NCBI GenBank assembly: GCA_030323885.1
Contig: CM059197.1
Span: forward strand, 35,519,484 to 35,583,483
Direction of reading: 5' to 3'
DNA from: Branchipolynoe longqiensis
Lineage: Eukaryota; Annelida; Polychaeta; Phyllodocida; Polynoidae
DNA length: 64,000 nucleotides
Each line of letters opens with the position of its first letter. The first letter of the stretch is position 1. A model generated the notes under the pieces. That model saw nothing but the letters and a program-made list of their open reading frames with translations, had not been told where the DNA came from and searched no databases. A program made the position numbers and the translations under genes. Shown piece by piece: positions 51,128-63,224 of the stretch.

Positions 51128-52985
51128 TACCATCTCCCAGAATACTCTCCCTGTTCACACACTACCCTGAATCCCCTCCCTGTTCACCATCTCCCAGAAT
51201 ACTCTCCCTGTTCACACACTACCCTGAATCCCCTCCCTGTTCACCATCTCCCAGAATACTCTCCCTGTTCACACACTACCCTGAATCCCCTCCCTGTTCA
51301 CCATCTCCCAGAATACTCTCCCTGTTCACACACTACCCTGAATCCCCTCCCTGTTCACCATCTCCCAGAATACTCTCCCTGTTCAAACACTACCCTGAAT
51401 CCCCTCCCTGTTCACCATCTCCATGAATACTCTCTCTGTTCACCATCTCCCCAAATACTCTCCATGTTCATCATATCCCTGAATACTCTCCATGTTCACC
51501 ATCTCCCTGAATACTCTCCCTGTGCATGCACTACCCTGAATACTCTCCGTGTTCACCATCTCCCTGAATACTCTCCCTGTGCATGCACTACCCTGAAAAC
51601 TCTCCATGTTCACAATTTCCCTGAATACTCTCCCTGTGCACGCACTACCCTAAATACTCTCGGTGTTCACCATCTCCCTGAATACTCTCCCTGTGCTCGC
51701 ACTACCCTGAATATTCTCTGTGTTTCCTATCTCCCTGAATACTCTCCCTGTGCATGCACTACCCTGAATACTCTCCAGTTCACCATCTCCCTGAATGCTC
51801 TCCATGTTCACTATCTCTCTGAATACTCTCCTTGCTCACCATCTCCATGAATGCACACATTACCCTGAATACTCCGTGTTCACCATCTCCCTGAATACTC
51901 TCAGTGTTCACCATCTCCCTGAATACTCTGAATACTCTCCCTGTGCATGCACTACCCTGAATACTCTCCATGTTCACCATCTCCCTGAATGCTCTCCATG
52001 TTCACTATCTCTCTGAATAGTCTCCTTGCTCACCATCTCCCTGAATGCACACATTACCCTGAATACTCCGTGTTCACCATCTCCCTGAATACTCTCAGTG
52101 TTCACCATCTCCCTGAATACTCTCCCTGTGCACACACTACTCTGAATACTCTCAGAGTTCACCATCTCCCTGAATAATCTCCGTGTTCACCATCCCCCTG
52201 AATACTCCGTGTTCACCATCTACCTGAATACTCTCCATGTTCACCATCTCCCTGAATACTCTCCCTGTTCATGCACTATACTGAATACTCTCAGAGTTCA
52301 CCATCTCCCTGAATACTCTTCGTGTTCACCATCTCCCTGAATACTCTCCCGGTGCAAGCACTACCCTGAATACTGTCCGTGTTCACCATCTCCTTGAATA
52401 CTCTCCCTGCTCAGCATCTCCCTGAATACTCTCCCTGCTCAGCATCTCCCTGAATACTCTCCCTGTTGACCATCTCGCTGAATATTCTCCCTGCTCACCA
52501 TTGCCCTGAATACTCTTCCTGTTCACCCACTACCCTGAATTCTCTCCCTATACACCCACTACCCTGAATACTGTCACTGTTCACCCACTACCCTGAATAC
52601 TCTCCCTGTTCACCCACTACCCTGAATACTCTCCCAGTTCACTCACTACCCTGAGTGCTCTCCTTGTTCACCCAATACTGTCACTGTTCACCCACTACCC
52701 TGAATACTCTCCCTGTTCACCCACTACCCTGAATACTCTCCCTGTTCACCCACTACCCTGAGTGCTCTCCCTGTTCACCCACTACCCTGAATACTGTCAC
52801 TGTTCACCCACTACCCTGAATACTCCCCCTGTTCACCCACTACCCTGAATACTCTCCCTGTTCACCCACTACCCTGAATACTGTCACTGTTCACCCACTA
52901 CCATGAATGCTCTCCCTGTTCACCCACTACCCTGAATACTCTACGTGTTCACTATCTCCCTGAATGCTCTCCCTGTTCACCTCTC
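51128..52985. repeat. 29 bp minisatellite with 58 bp higher-order part
   Basis: About 64 units of CACCATCTCCCTGAATACTC, TCCCTGTT. The first 300 bp are five nearly identical 58 bp dimers (CAGAATACTCTCCCTGTTCA + CACACTACCCTGAATCCCCT). The last part alternates with CACCCACTACCCTGAA units. Confidence 0.95.
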
Positions 52986-53394
52986 TATCACTTCTCTCCC
53001 TGTTAACCCACACCCACTCCGATCCATCCACTGCCACTCTCCACACCAATATCAGCAAATCACCAAAAGTCCCAGAGAGCATCAGCAGAGATCCACTTCA
53101 TCCGACTGCTACTCGACTGCCACACGACTGCTACCCGACTGCCACCCGACTGCGCGTTCACCCGAATTAAAGCTACCTAATCCGATCAAAGCATCAAGGT
53201 TTCTGCACCAAATCACTTACCCATCCATTTGAACCTCAACATCTAACATAGGCACTGTGCACTCCTTAAACATGTATTGTGCTATGCTAGGGCATAGGCA
53301 ACCAAAGCCTGTATTCAACATTTTGGTGTGCATGCTCAAATTAATTTGGCATGTTTTCATTTCAGAGATCTCCAGATTTAACTCTTTTACTTAC
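52986..53394. other. Unassigned stretch
   Basis: Short CGACTGCTACxCGACTGCCA repeats at 53103-53155; otherwise nothing recognised. Confidence 0.4.
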
Positions 53395-53763
53395 TTAAAG
53401 CTGCATAGTCCGATAGAGATTCGCATTTATATAAAAAAAAAAGCAATTATGTAGAATTGATTCTACATATCTAACTTAGATACTGATGCACTTATTAAAC
53501 ATTTGCCGCCACATAGAAGGGAATACTGAGGTAATTTAATAGAACCTGTTGCTGCTGGTGCTAAAGCCTATGGTGTTAGAGTTTTGGCGTGCTTGCTTGC
53601 TAAAACTAATTTGACATGTTTGCACTTCAAATATCTCAAAACTTAGTCATTTAAAAATCAAAGTTACTTCAAACTAAAGTAAGCTAGGCTATAACAACCA
53701 ATTTAATATATTATTCCCAGACAAATTACAGAAACTCAAAAACATTGGACTATGCAATTTTAA
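53395..53763 (-). mobile_element. TTAA MITE, copy 5
   Basis: TTAAAGCTGCATAGTCCGAT to ATTGGACTATGCAATTTTAA. Confidence 0.85.
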
Positions 53764-53765
53764 AA

Positions 53766-53857
53766 GCAGAGTAAAGGAGATTATATTGATCAACGTCATA
53801 TGTTTATCTAAAAGAGATGGTAGACATTGAAAATCCATCGGATTAACACAACTTTAA
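53766..53857 (-). mobile_element. TTAA MITE, eroded end fragment
   Basis: AAAATCCATCGGATTAACAC then AACTTTAA; abuts the previous copy. Confidence 0.5.
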
Positions 53858-53870
53858 TCCCCAGTGACAG

Positions 53871-54198
53871 TTTGTTTGTTGTTGTTTTACATCCTAGCAA
53901 CATCTAAGGTCATATCAGGATGGGTACTGACTTGTGACAGTGCACACTCATGGTGACTTTATAGTGCTGTCCCACTGGAAAAACAGGCCGCCAGCACCAT
54001 GACCTGGTATCCCACTCAGTCACATTATCCTCACACTGAGCACACCAGTCCTTGCCCTGTCTTAATAATGTCGAGCGCCTGGCTAGGAAGCGACACGTAT
54101 CAATTTTTAAGTCAATGGTTTGACTCGACTAGGGTTCATACCCACGACCCCACGATCTACCAGCACGGGAGACGGACGCTCTAACTCATCCGGTCTTC
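53871..54198 (-). mobile_element. SINE-1, full length, head A and tail A
   Basis: TTGTTGTTTTACATCCTAGC tail, body, inverted head A (GGGAGACGGACGCTCTAACT). Located between two TTAA MITEs. Confidence 0.9.
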
Positions 54199-54301
54199 CC
54201 CAGTGACAACAGACACCCAACATATACTTGCGAGAGGGACAACTATTGCAACCTACCCACGACGCGTGCGCACAGTCAGGAGACAGAGAGTGTCGATTGG
54301 T

Positions 54302-54657
54302 TTAGAGTTGGATAGTCCGATGGTTTTGTGTTTCTGTCATTTTTCTGAGATAAATTTATAAAAATGGATGCCTATAATCTACCTTACTTTAATTTGAAGT
54401 AACTTTTATTTTAAATGACTAACTTTTGAGATATTTGAAGGTCAAACATGTACAATTAATTTTGGCAAGCACACCAAAACCCTGACACCATAGGCTTCAG
54501 CAGTAACATGTTCTATTACTTTGACTCAGTGTTCCCTTCCATGTAGCACCTAACGCTTGGTAAGCGCATCAGTATCTAAGTTAGATATGTAGAATCAAAT
54601 CTAGATAATCGCTTTGGTTTTGAAAGTTTGATGTTTCATCGGACTGTGCAGCTTTAA
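54302..54657 (+). mobile_element. TTAA MITE, copy 6
   Basis: TTAGAGTTGGATAGTCCGAT to ATCGGACTGTGCAGCTTTAA. Confidence 0.85.
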
Positions 54658-54764
54658 GTGAATGCCTACTCTCACACTGCTGGGGGGGTAGGGAAATGGT
54701 AGAGTGGTCGGTCGGTGTGCCGTTAACAACACGGCCCCACGTACACAGCCCACCATCTAGTTTG

Positions 54765-55120
54765 TTAAAGCTGCATAGTCCGATGAAAGCATCAAATTTT
54801 CAAAACTAAAACAATTATCTAGATTTTATTCTACATATCTAACTTAGATACTGGTTCACTTATTAAACATGTGTCGCTACATAGAAGGGACTACTGAAGC
54901 AATTTCACAGAACCTGTTACTGCAGAAGCCTATGGTGTCGAGAGTTTTGGCATGCTTGCCAAAATTATTTTACCATGGTTGCACTTCAAATATCTCAAAG
55001 GTTCACAATTAAAAATATAAGTTACTTCAAACTAAAGTTAGGTAGATTATAATGATCCCCCTAATGTATTTATCTCAGAAAATGTCAGAAATTCAAAACC
55101 ATCGGACTATGCAACTTTAA
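54765..55120 (-). mobile_element. TTAA MITE, copy 7
   Basis: TTAAAGCTGCATAGTCCGAT to ATCGGACTATGCAACTTTAA, a complete 356 bp copy. Confidence 0.9.
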
Positions 55121-55159
55121 TTGCTGCTCGATTAATAACAAAAGGTCAGCGTGTAAGCG

Positions 55160-57105
55160 GCCGTGGTGCCGGGTGCAGGGGGGCCGAGCGCCGGGGGCCG
55201 AGCGCTGGGGGCTGAGCGCTGGGGGCCGGTGTGCTGGGGACTGGATGCCGGGGGGCTGGGGGGGGGGCTGCGGGGGAGACGGGCATCCCTCATCGTTACC
55301 CAAACCCATTACTCAACCAGGGACGTCGGGCCCTCCTCTCCCTCATCCTACTCGTCCTCACCACCCTCCTCCTCCTCCTCCTCCTCCTTCCTCTCTCCTT
55401 CCTCTCCTAGCTCTCCTTCATCTTCCTCTCCGTCATCCTACTCGTCCTCACCACCCTCCTCCTCCCCCTTCCTCTCTCCTTCCTCTCCTAGCTCTCCTTC
55501 AGCTTCCTCTCCGTCATCCTACTCGTCCTCACCACCCTCCTCCTCCCCCTTCCTCTCTCCTTCCTCTCCTAGCTCTCCTTCACTTCCTCTCCGTCAACCA
55601 CTCGTCCTCAAACCACCCTCACTCCACCCCTTCTCGACCTTCCTCTCCTACTCTCACTTCATCCCTCCCTCCGTCTCCTACCCGTCCTCTCACCACCCTC
55701 CTCCTCCTCCTACTTCCTCTCTCCTTCCTCTCCTAGCTCTCCTTCCTCTTCCTTTCCCTCACCCTACCCGTCCTCACCACCCTCTTCCGCCTCCTCCTCC
55801 TCATCCCCTCCCCCCTTCCTCTCTCCTTCCTCTCCTAGCTCTCCTTCATCTTCCTCTCCCTCATCCTACCCGTCCTCACCACCCTCCTCCTCCTCCTCCC
55901 CTTTCCTCTCTCCTCCTCTTCCTAGCTCTCCTTCATCTCCTCCCGTCATCCTACCCGTCCTCACCACCCTCCTCCTCCTCCACTTCCTCTCTCCTTCCTC
56001 TCCTAGCTCTCCTTCATCTTCCTTCCTCTCCGTCATCCTACCCCGTCCTCACCACCCTTCTCCTCCTCCCATTCCCCCTCCTCCTCTCCTAGCTCTCCTT
56101 CACCTTCATCTCCCTCATCCCTACCCGTCCTCACACCCTCCCCTTCTCCTCCTCCCCCCCCCCTTCCTCCCTCCTTCCTCTCCTAGCTCTCTTTCATCTT
56201 CCTCCCCTCATCCTACCCTTCCTCACCACCTTTCCCTTCCTCCTCCCATTCCTCCTCCTTCCTCTCCTAGCTCTCCTTCATCTTCCTCTCCGTCATCCTA
56301 CCAGTCCTCACCACCCTCCTCCTCCTCCTCCTCCTCCTCCTTCCTCGCTCCTTCCTCTCCTAGTTCTCCTTCATCTTCCGCTCCCTCATCCTACCCGTCC
56401 TCACCACCCTTCTCCTCCTCCTCCTACTTCCTCCCTCCTTCCTCTCCTAGCTGTCCTTCCTCTTCCTTTCCCTCACCCTACCCCTCCTCACCACCTTCCT
56501 CCTCATCCTCCTCCCCCTCCTCCCACTTCCCCTCTCCTAGCTCTCCTTCATCTTCCTCTCCCTCACCTACCCGTCCTCCACCACCCTCCTCCCCCTCATC
56601 CCCTTCCCCCTCCTTCCTCTCTAGCTCTCCTTCATCTTCCCGCCCCTCATCCTACCCGTCCGCACCACCCTCCTCCTCCTCCCCTCCTCGTCCCCACTTC
56701 TCCCCCTCCTTCCTCTCCTAGCTCTGCTTCATCTTCCTCTCACTCATCCTACCCGTTCTCACCACCCTCCTCCTCCTCCTCCTCCCCCTTCCTCTCTCCT
56801 TCCTCTCCTAGCTCTCCTTCATCCTCCTCTCCCTCATCCTACCCTTCCTCACCACCCTCCTCCTCTCCCCATTCCTCCCTCCTTCCTCTCCTAGCTCTCC
56901 TTCATCTTCATCTCACTCATCCTACCCGTCCTCACCATCCTCCTCCTCCCCCTCCCCCTTCCTCTCTCCTTCCTCTCATAACTCTCCTTCATGGTCAACT
57001 CCCTCATCCTACCCGTCCTCCTCACCACCCTCCTCCCGCCCCCTCCACCTCTCCTTCCGCTCTCCTTCCGCTCCTTCATCCTGCTCTCTGTCATCCTACC
57101 CGGCC
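55160..57105. repeat. 81 bp polypyrimidine minisatellite with GC-rich lead-in
   Basis: GGGGGCCGAGCGCTG-type short units (55160-55270) precede ~22 units of AGCTCTCCTTCATCTTCCTC, CGTCATCCTACTCGTCCTCA, CCACCCTCCTCCTCC. The first units are exactly 81 bp; later units vary. Ser/Pro-rich frames on the plus strand (up to 309 codons) follow from 81 being 27 codons. Confidence 0.9.
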
Positions 57106-57155
57106 TGCAGTTTGCAAAAAAGGATACTTTGAACAACTGTTAATGCTTGTACATT

Positions 57156-57320
57156 AGTAGTCTGCACTGACCGAGCAGACAAGGTAAGCGTGGCTACAAT
57201 GATTGTACCAGGGAGCCTAGATAACCCACGGGTTATGAGGTTCACTCCAAAATGGCAGACAGATGGGTTCGAGTGCCACTCTAGGGGTGATGTTGCCCCT
57301 GTTTGCAACTCCGTCACGAC
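57156..57320 (+). repeat. tRNA-derived repeat (SINE-2 relative)
   Basis: Leader TAGTCTGCACTGACCGAGCA, GGCTACAATGATTGTACC, then AATGGCAGACAGATGGGTTC and a B-box (GGGTTCGAGTGCC). Confidence 0.55.
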
Positions 57321-57499
57321 AGTGGTTCCCATGATCATGATTCTGTACAAGCCTCATGCAAATACGGTTGGTGTACATATCCTGTAGATCTACAAGTGCA
57401 TTGCCTGTGTCTGTGATTGTAAACATTAAATGAGTTATGGATGGACGTAATCCATTTAAAAGAGGGTTCCATGGGCGAGTATGTTGTAGTATACACTTA

Positions 57500-57680
57500 T
57501 CTCACAGACAAGGAGCCACATCCAAAATGTAGGCGTGTGTAGGTTGATTGCATCATGGAGCATCGGTGCTTTAATGGTTAGGATGCTTGCTCCGCAATGG
57601 CAGACATGTGGGTTCGAGTCTGGTTCGAGGCGCAATGTTGCCATTTGTTGGCGATACACCATCCACGACAATTCGCTGCA
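57500..57680 (+). repeat. tRNA-derived repeat (SINE-2 relative)
   Basis: GTGCTTTAATGGTTAGGATG, CTTGCTCCGCAATGGCAGAC, B-box GGGTTCGAGTC, then GGCGCAATGTTGCC as in the copy at 57156. Confidence 0.6.
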
Positions 57681-57894
57681 GCACGGACTGGTGGGAGCAA
57701 CCATAGTTGGTGTGTGTGGGAGGGGGGAGGGGGGGTTACTACTAGTCATGATTCATCACGTTGTTTACATAGCGGCAGTGAGCAGGGGAATGCATAGATT
57801 CAAATTGGCAGACCGTCTGCAGCCGACTGAATGATTGATACCCGCTTGAACATGTCAAGGGACCAGATTTCGGTCAGGGGTGGGCGCCACTGTG

Positions 57895-60170
57895 TATGGC
57901 GTCTGTACACGGGGGTGAGTAGAACAGTGTGGTGACTGCCTGTTGACAGTGTGTTGACATTCTGTACATGGGGGTGAGTAGAACAGTGTGGTGAGCACCT
58001 GTTGGCAGTGTGTTGACATTCTGTACACAGGGGTGAGTAGAGCAGTGTGGTGACTGCCTGTTGGCAGTGTGTTGACATTCTGTACACAAGGTGAGCAGAA
58101 CAGTGTGGTGACCACCTGTTGACAGTGTGTTGACATTCTGTACACAAGGTGAGTAGAACAGTGTGGTGACCGCCTGTTGACAGTGTGTTGACATTCTGTA
58201 CACAGGGGTGAGTACAACAGTGTGGTGACCGCCCATTGACAGTGTGTTGACATTCTGTACACAAGGTGAGTAGAAGAGTGTGGTGACCGCCTGTTCACAG
58301 AGTGTTGACATTCTGTACACAGGGGTGAGTACAACAGTGTGGTGACTGCCTGTTGGCAGTGTGTTGACATTCTGTACACAGGGGTGAGTAGTGTGGTGAC
58401 CACCTGTTGACAGTCTGTTGACATTCTGTACACAGGGGTGAGTAGAACAGTCTGGTGACTGCCTGTTGACAGTGTGTTGACATTCTGTACACAGGGGTGA
58501 GTAGAACAGTGTGTGGTGACCACCGACAGTGTGTTGAGATTCTGTACACGGGAGTGACTAGAACAGTGTTGTGACAGCCTGTTGACAGTGTGTTGACATT
58601 CTGTACACGGGGGTGAGTAGAACAATGTGGTGACCCCCTGTTGGCAGTGTGTTGACATTCTGTACACAAGGTGAGTAGAACAGTGTGGTGACTGCCTGTT
58701 GACAGTGTGTTGACATTCTGTACACAAGGGTGAGTAGAACAGTGTGGTGACCGCCTGTTGACAGTGTGTTGACATTCTGTACACAAGGGGTGAGTAGAAC
58801 AGTGTGGTGACAACCTGTTGATAGTGTGTTGACATTCTGTACACAGGTGTGAGTAGAACAGTGTGGTGACAACCTGTTGATAGTGTGTTGACATTCTGTA
58901 CACAGGTGTGAGTAGAACAGTGTGGTGACCGCCTGTTGACAGTGTGTTGACATTCTGTACATGGGGGTGAGTAGAACAGTGTGGTGACCGCCCATTGACA
59001 GTGTGTTGACATTCTGTACACAAGGTGAGTAGAAGAGTGTGGTGACCGCCTGTTGACAGAGTGTTGACATTCTGTACACAGGGGTGAGTACAACAGTGTG
59101 GTGACTGCCTGTTGACAGTGTGTTGACATTCTGTACACAAGGTGAGTAGAAAAATGTGGTGACCGCCTGTTGACAGTGTGTTGACATTCTGTACACATGG
59201 GTGAGTAGAACAGTGTGGTGACCGCCTGTTGACAGTGTGTTGACATTCTGTACACGGGAGTGACTAGAACAGTGTGGTGACAACCTGTTGATAGTTTGTT
59301 GAGATTCCGTACACACGGTGAGCAGAACAGTGTGGTGATGGCCTGTTGGCAGTGTGTTGACATTCTGTACATGGGGGTGAGTAGACCAGTGTGGTGACCA
59401 CGTGTTGACAGTGTGTTGACATTCTGTACACAGGGGTGGGTAGAACAGTGTGGTGACAACCAGTTGATAGTGTGTTGACATTCTGTACACGGGTGTGAGT
59501 AGAACAGTGTGGTGATCGCCTGTTTACAGTGTGTTGCGATTCCATACACAAGGTGAGTAGAACAGTGTGGTGACCGCCTGTTGGCAGTGTGTTGACATTC
59601 TGTACATGGGGGTGAGTAGAACAGTGTGGTGACCGCCCATTGACAGTGTGTTGACATTCTGTACACAAGGTGAATAGAAGAGTGTGGTGACCGCCTGTTG
59701 ACAGGTGTTGACATTCTGTACACAGGGTGAGTAAACAGTGTGGTGACGCCTGTTGACAGTGTGTTGACATTCTGTACACAAGGTGATAGAACATGTGGTG
59801 ACCCCTGTTGACAGTTGTGAATTCGTACACAGGTGAAAACAGTGTGACCGCCTGTTGACAGTGTGTGACATTCTGTACAGGTGATAGACATGTGGTGACC
59901 TGTGACAGTGTGTTGACATTCTGTACACAGGTGATAAACAGTGTGGTACCCCGTTGACAGTGTGTTGACATTCTGTACACGAAACAACCAACCACACAAA
60001 AACAACCCAACACACAAAAAACAGTGTGGTGATCGCCTGTTTACAGTGTGTTGCGATTCCATACACAAGGTGAGTAGAACAGTGTGGTGACGGCCTGTTG
60101 GCAGTGTGTTGACATTCTGTACATGGGGGTGAGTAGAACAGTGTGGTGACCACCTGTTGACAGTGTGTCA
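57895..60170. repeat. 58-60 bp minisatellite
   Basis: About 38 units of TGTGTTGACATTCTGTACAC, AGGGGTGAGTAGAACAGTG, TGGTGACCGCCTGTTGACAG. On the minus strand no frame of the unit has a stop, so a 737-codon frame runs through while the reading phase changes with unit length (58, 59, 60). Many single-base deletions cluster at 59700-59990, and a foreign AACAACC-rich patch sits at 59985-60020. Confidence 0.95.
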
Positions 60171-60214
60171 ACACACTTCTGTGGTAAATGTATGTACCCC
60201 CCCCCCCCTCCAGA

Positions 60215-60690
60215 ACACACACATGGTTCGTACGGGTCATTGAAAACCTGGAGAGTCCTGCAATTTGGTAAATTAGGGTTCCACACTTTGAAAGTCCTGG
60301 AATTTGTCTCTAGATCCTTGACAATCCTGGAAATAGGAAAATGGAACATCATGACTATATACCTTTAAGCCAATTATTACTTTTCAATCATAAATAGCTG
60401 GGGTTTTGTGTGCATATGTTCTTTATTCATTAATCATGTTTTGTATTTAAAGTGATTTTTGGGGGTTTGTTATCCTGCTTCTTGATTTTATATCAAAACT
60501 ATGCATATGTTTGTTATTATTTTTTTTGCTTATTTACACTTCACATCTTACACAGTGAATCGACTATGAAGAAGGCCATGTTTCAAGGTCCTTTAATTTA
60601 ATAAACACCTTTAAAACATCCATGGATTTTATACTGAAAGTTCCTGGAAAGTCTGAGAAATTTGATATCAAAATGGGTATAAACCCTGAC
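60215..60690. repeat. GTCCTGGAA-type dispersed repeat
   Basis: GGTTCGTACGGGTCATTGAA, AACCTGGAGAGTCCTG and repeated AGTCCTGGAAT/AATCCTGGAAA; near the right end AGTTCCTGGAAAGTCTGAGA. Related in style and terminus (TCGTACGG) to 39632-39905. Confidence 0.5.
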
Positions 60691-60721
60691 ACACCCTTCC
60701 TCATGATGAGACATGACCTAC

Positions 60722-60937
60722 GGGAAGCGATGGCCGAATCGGTGGTAGAGTGCTAGGTTCCCAAACGGAAGGTCAGGTGACCGATTCACAGCTGAGTCAA
60801 ACAAATGACTTACATAATTGATACTTGTCGCTACATAGCCTGGCGCTCAGCATTAATAGGATAGGACATGGACTGGTTAGCACAGTATCAGGACAATCTG
60901 ACTGTGGGGTGTCGGGTTATGGTGCCCAGTAGTAGAC
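60722..60937 (+). mobile_element. SINE-1, head B-like, 3' half missing
   Basis: GGAAGCGATGGCCGAATCGG head, body to GTCGGGTTATGGTGCC, then unrelated sequence. Confidence 0.8.
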
Positions 60938-60974
60938 ACGGTGTGCAGGCTGCTCTGGGTACTTGTCCTACTAG

Positions 60975-61863
60975 TTGTAATATTGGCGGGACTTGGCCGT
61001 CTGAACACCAAACATTACCAGTCTCCACAGGTGCGTTCTGACAACTGTCTGTCAGTTCCCACCTATTGTTACTCTCAACAACTCATAAGAAATAAAGGAA
61101 GACAAGTCGCGCAAGATTGACAGTGAAGAGGTTGTGCTTTATTGGCATCAACCCCTGTTCACCTACTGGTGACCTATCACCCTCACTCCTTAGCAACTGC
61201 CCACACAGATCCACATGACTCTTGCTTGTGTATATCAGGATCAGTGCCTACAGCCCATTGAACCTGGGTGCAATGGTTGTTGCACACAGCTCAGTGTCTT
61301 TGGAATAGCTGTTGCTCATTTGAGTGTAGAAAGTGGAGTGTCTCTTGCTAGAGAGTCTAGCCAAGACTGCCTCTTGTGGGGTCTGTGTGTCAGGTATAAG
61401 GAATGCAGGTGACTGGGCTCACACAGCCAGCCAATCATACACCCTCTACAGCCTGGGTGGGCGACGCCCTAATAGGGGGTAGCTGTCACTCAACCCCAGC
61501 TGCAGGTGGTGTCCATAATGTATGCAGGATGGGTGTGTGTGCTTGTCCATCGGTCCCGCGGTAACAGGTGGTTGTAGACAGTTACAACAAACATAGCTCA
61601 ATGCTTCTCTCCCGCCATGCACTCTTTCTGGTGCATGAAGGGAACATTTAAATAATTATTAACAGTCTCTTAGATATGAACATCACATCACAATCTCAGT
61701 CGCTATGTGTTATCACATTTCCACATAGGCGCTTATGCCACTAAGCGAGTGGGGCACCCATTGCTTTTCTGTTACATAATCCTTGTCCCGACTCCGTCAC
61801 CCGAGAATAATAACGTGCTTTGCCAATATATAAATCCAAACCGAAGATCTGTATATTTTTACA
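60975..61863 (+). mobile_element. R870 element, copy 3
   Basis: 889 bp, TTGTAATATTGGCGGGAC at the start, CTGTATATTTTTACA at the end; colinear with copies 1 and 2. Confidence 0.75.
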
Positions 61864-61984
61864 CGGTGATAGGCGGACAGGTGCGGTGTGCAAATTGGGT
61901 TAGAGGTACAAGAGAACTGAACCTGGGGTCAGGGAGCCTGCACAGAGGTCAAGGCCGAGTTGGGTGCTGCGTGATATGCACAAC

Positions 61985-62097
61985 GCCGTGGTTGACATGT
62001 ACTACACTCACACACACACACACATACCTCCACACACACACCTCCACACACATACACACCTCCACACACACACACACACACACACACTCATCCACAC
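61985..62097. repeat. (CA)n microsatellite
   Basis: ACACAC tracts punctuated by CTCCACAC. Confidence 0.9.
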
Positions 62098-62350
62098 ACA
62101 ATGACTTGAAAATTGATACTTGTTGCTTCCTAGTCAGGCATTCGGCGTTATTAGGATAGGGCAAGGACTGGTTGGCTCAGTGTCCTGATAATTTTACTGA
62201 CTGGGATATCAGGTTATGGTGCTGGCGGCCTGGTCTCCAAGTGGGGCAGCACTATGAAATCGCCATGAGTGCGCACTGTCACAAGTCGGTACCTCTCCTG
62301 ATATGACCTTAGATGTTGCCAGGATATAAAACCCAAGCAACCAACCAACA
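62098..62350 (+). mobile_element. SINE-1, headless, tail A
   Basis: Begins abruptly at CAATGACTTGAAAATTGATA, directly after the CA repeat; body and tail complete, ending in (CAAC)n. Confidence 0.85.
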
Positions 62351-62401
62351 AGCAACACTCACCGACACACTCACAGACACAGACCTACACTCACAGACAC
62401 A

Positions 62402-62508
62402 GACCGGGCGTGGTGGCCGGATCGGTAGAGCACAGGCCTCGCGTGCGGAAGATGGCGAGTTCACGAGTTCGGTTCCCGGTCGAGTCAAACCAATGACTTA
62501 CAAACAAA
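62402..62508 (+). mobile_element. SINE-1 head B alone with A-rich end
   Basis: GACCGGGCGTGGTGGCCGGA, TCGGTAGAGCACAGGCCTCG, B-box GTTCGGTTCCCGG, then stops at CAATGACTTACAAACAAAC, the point where the neighbouring headless copy starts. Confidence 0.8.
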
Positions 62509-63224
62509 CACAGACACATACCTACACTCACAGACACCGACATACACTCACAGACACAGACCTACACTCACATACACATCCATGGAGTCAGTGCCGGCGT
62601 GCCGTTGAGAGCAGCTCTCAGCCCACAGTGTTCGGCGAGTCTGATTGACACACCTGTCCCACCAGGGAGGCTGCAGTCAGTGGAGCTGATCCTCGTCCCT
62701 CCCCTCCCTCCCTCCCTCCCTCCCCACCCCTTTTGATACCTCCACCCGCCTCCAGGCCACCCGCCTCCCGGCCGCCCGCCCGCCAACCTGCTCGGCCAGA
62801 CAGGGAGTGAGTCACTCAGTGAGTCGGTCAGCCCTCACCCACCCCCCCTCCCTCCCTCCCTCCCTCCCTCCCTCCCTCCCTCCCTCCCTCCTTCCCTCCC
62901 TCCCTCCCTCCCTCCCGCCGACACTGGAGTTAAGGCGGGGCTGGGTGGAGCTGCTCGCCTGACTACTGCCACTGCTCCTCCTCCTCTTCCGACTCCTACC
63001 ACACCCAGCACCGTGCAACAGTGAGTAGTATAGGTCGACCAGGCTCTAGAGGGGCTGGTGGAGGCAGGGGGCACTGTACATACCACCATGCCGCCAAATC
63101 ACTGTGTGCATGAACACTTCTCTATATACCAACCCACACACTCATATACACACCTAGTGAGTTGCCTGCTCAGTTGAACCAACCACTCACACCCTGAAGG
63201 ACTTGCAGACTAACCTGGGATATG
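62509..63224. other. CACAGA and CCCT simple repeats; no gene
   Basis: (CACAGACA)n to 62580; (CCCT)n at 62695-62730 and 62845-62915, the latter about 70 bp. The G+C-rich sequence between shows no recognisable exon. Confidence 0.6.

Noticed and set aside
55163..56092. 309-codon Ser/Pro-rich plus-strand frame
   Set aside because: Polypyrimidine 81 bp minisatellite; low complexity only.
57855..60068. 737-codon minus-strand open frame as a large gene
   Set aside because: It is entirely the 58-60 bp minisatellite; the reading phase changes between units and no domain or start context is present.
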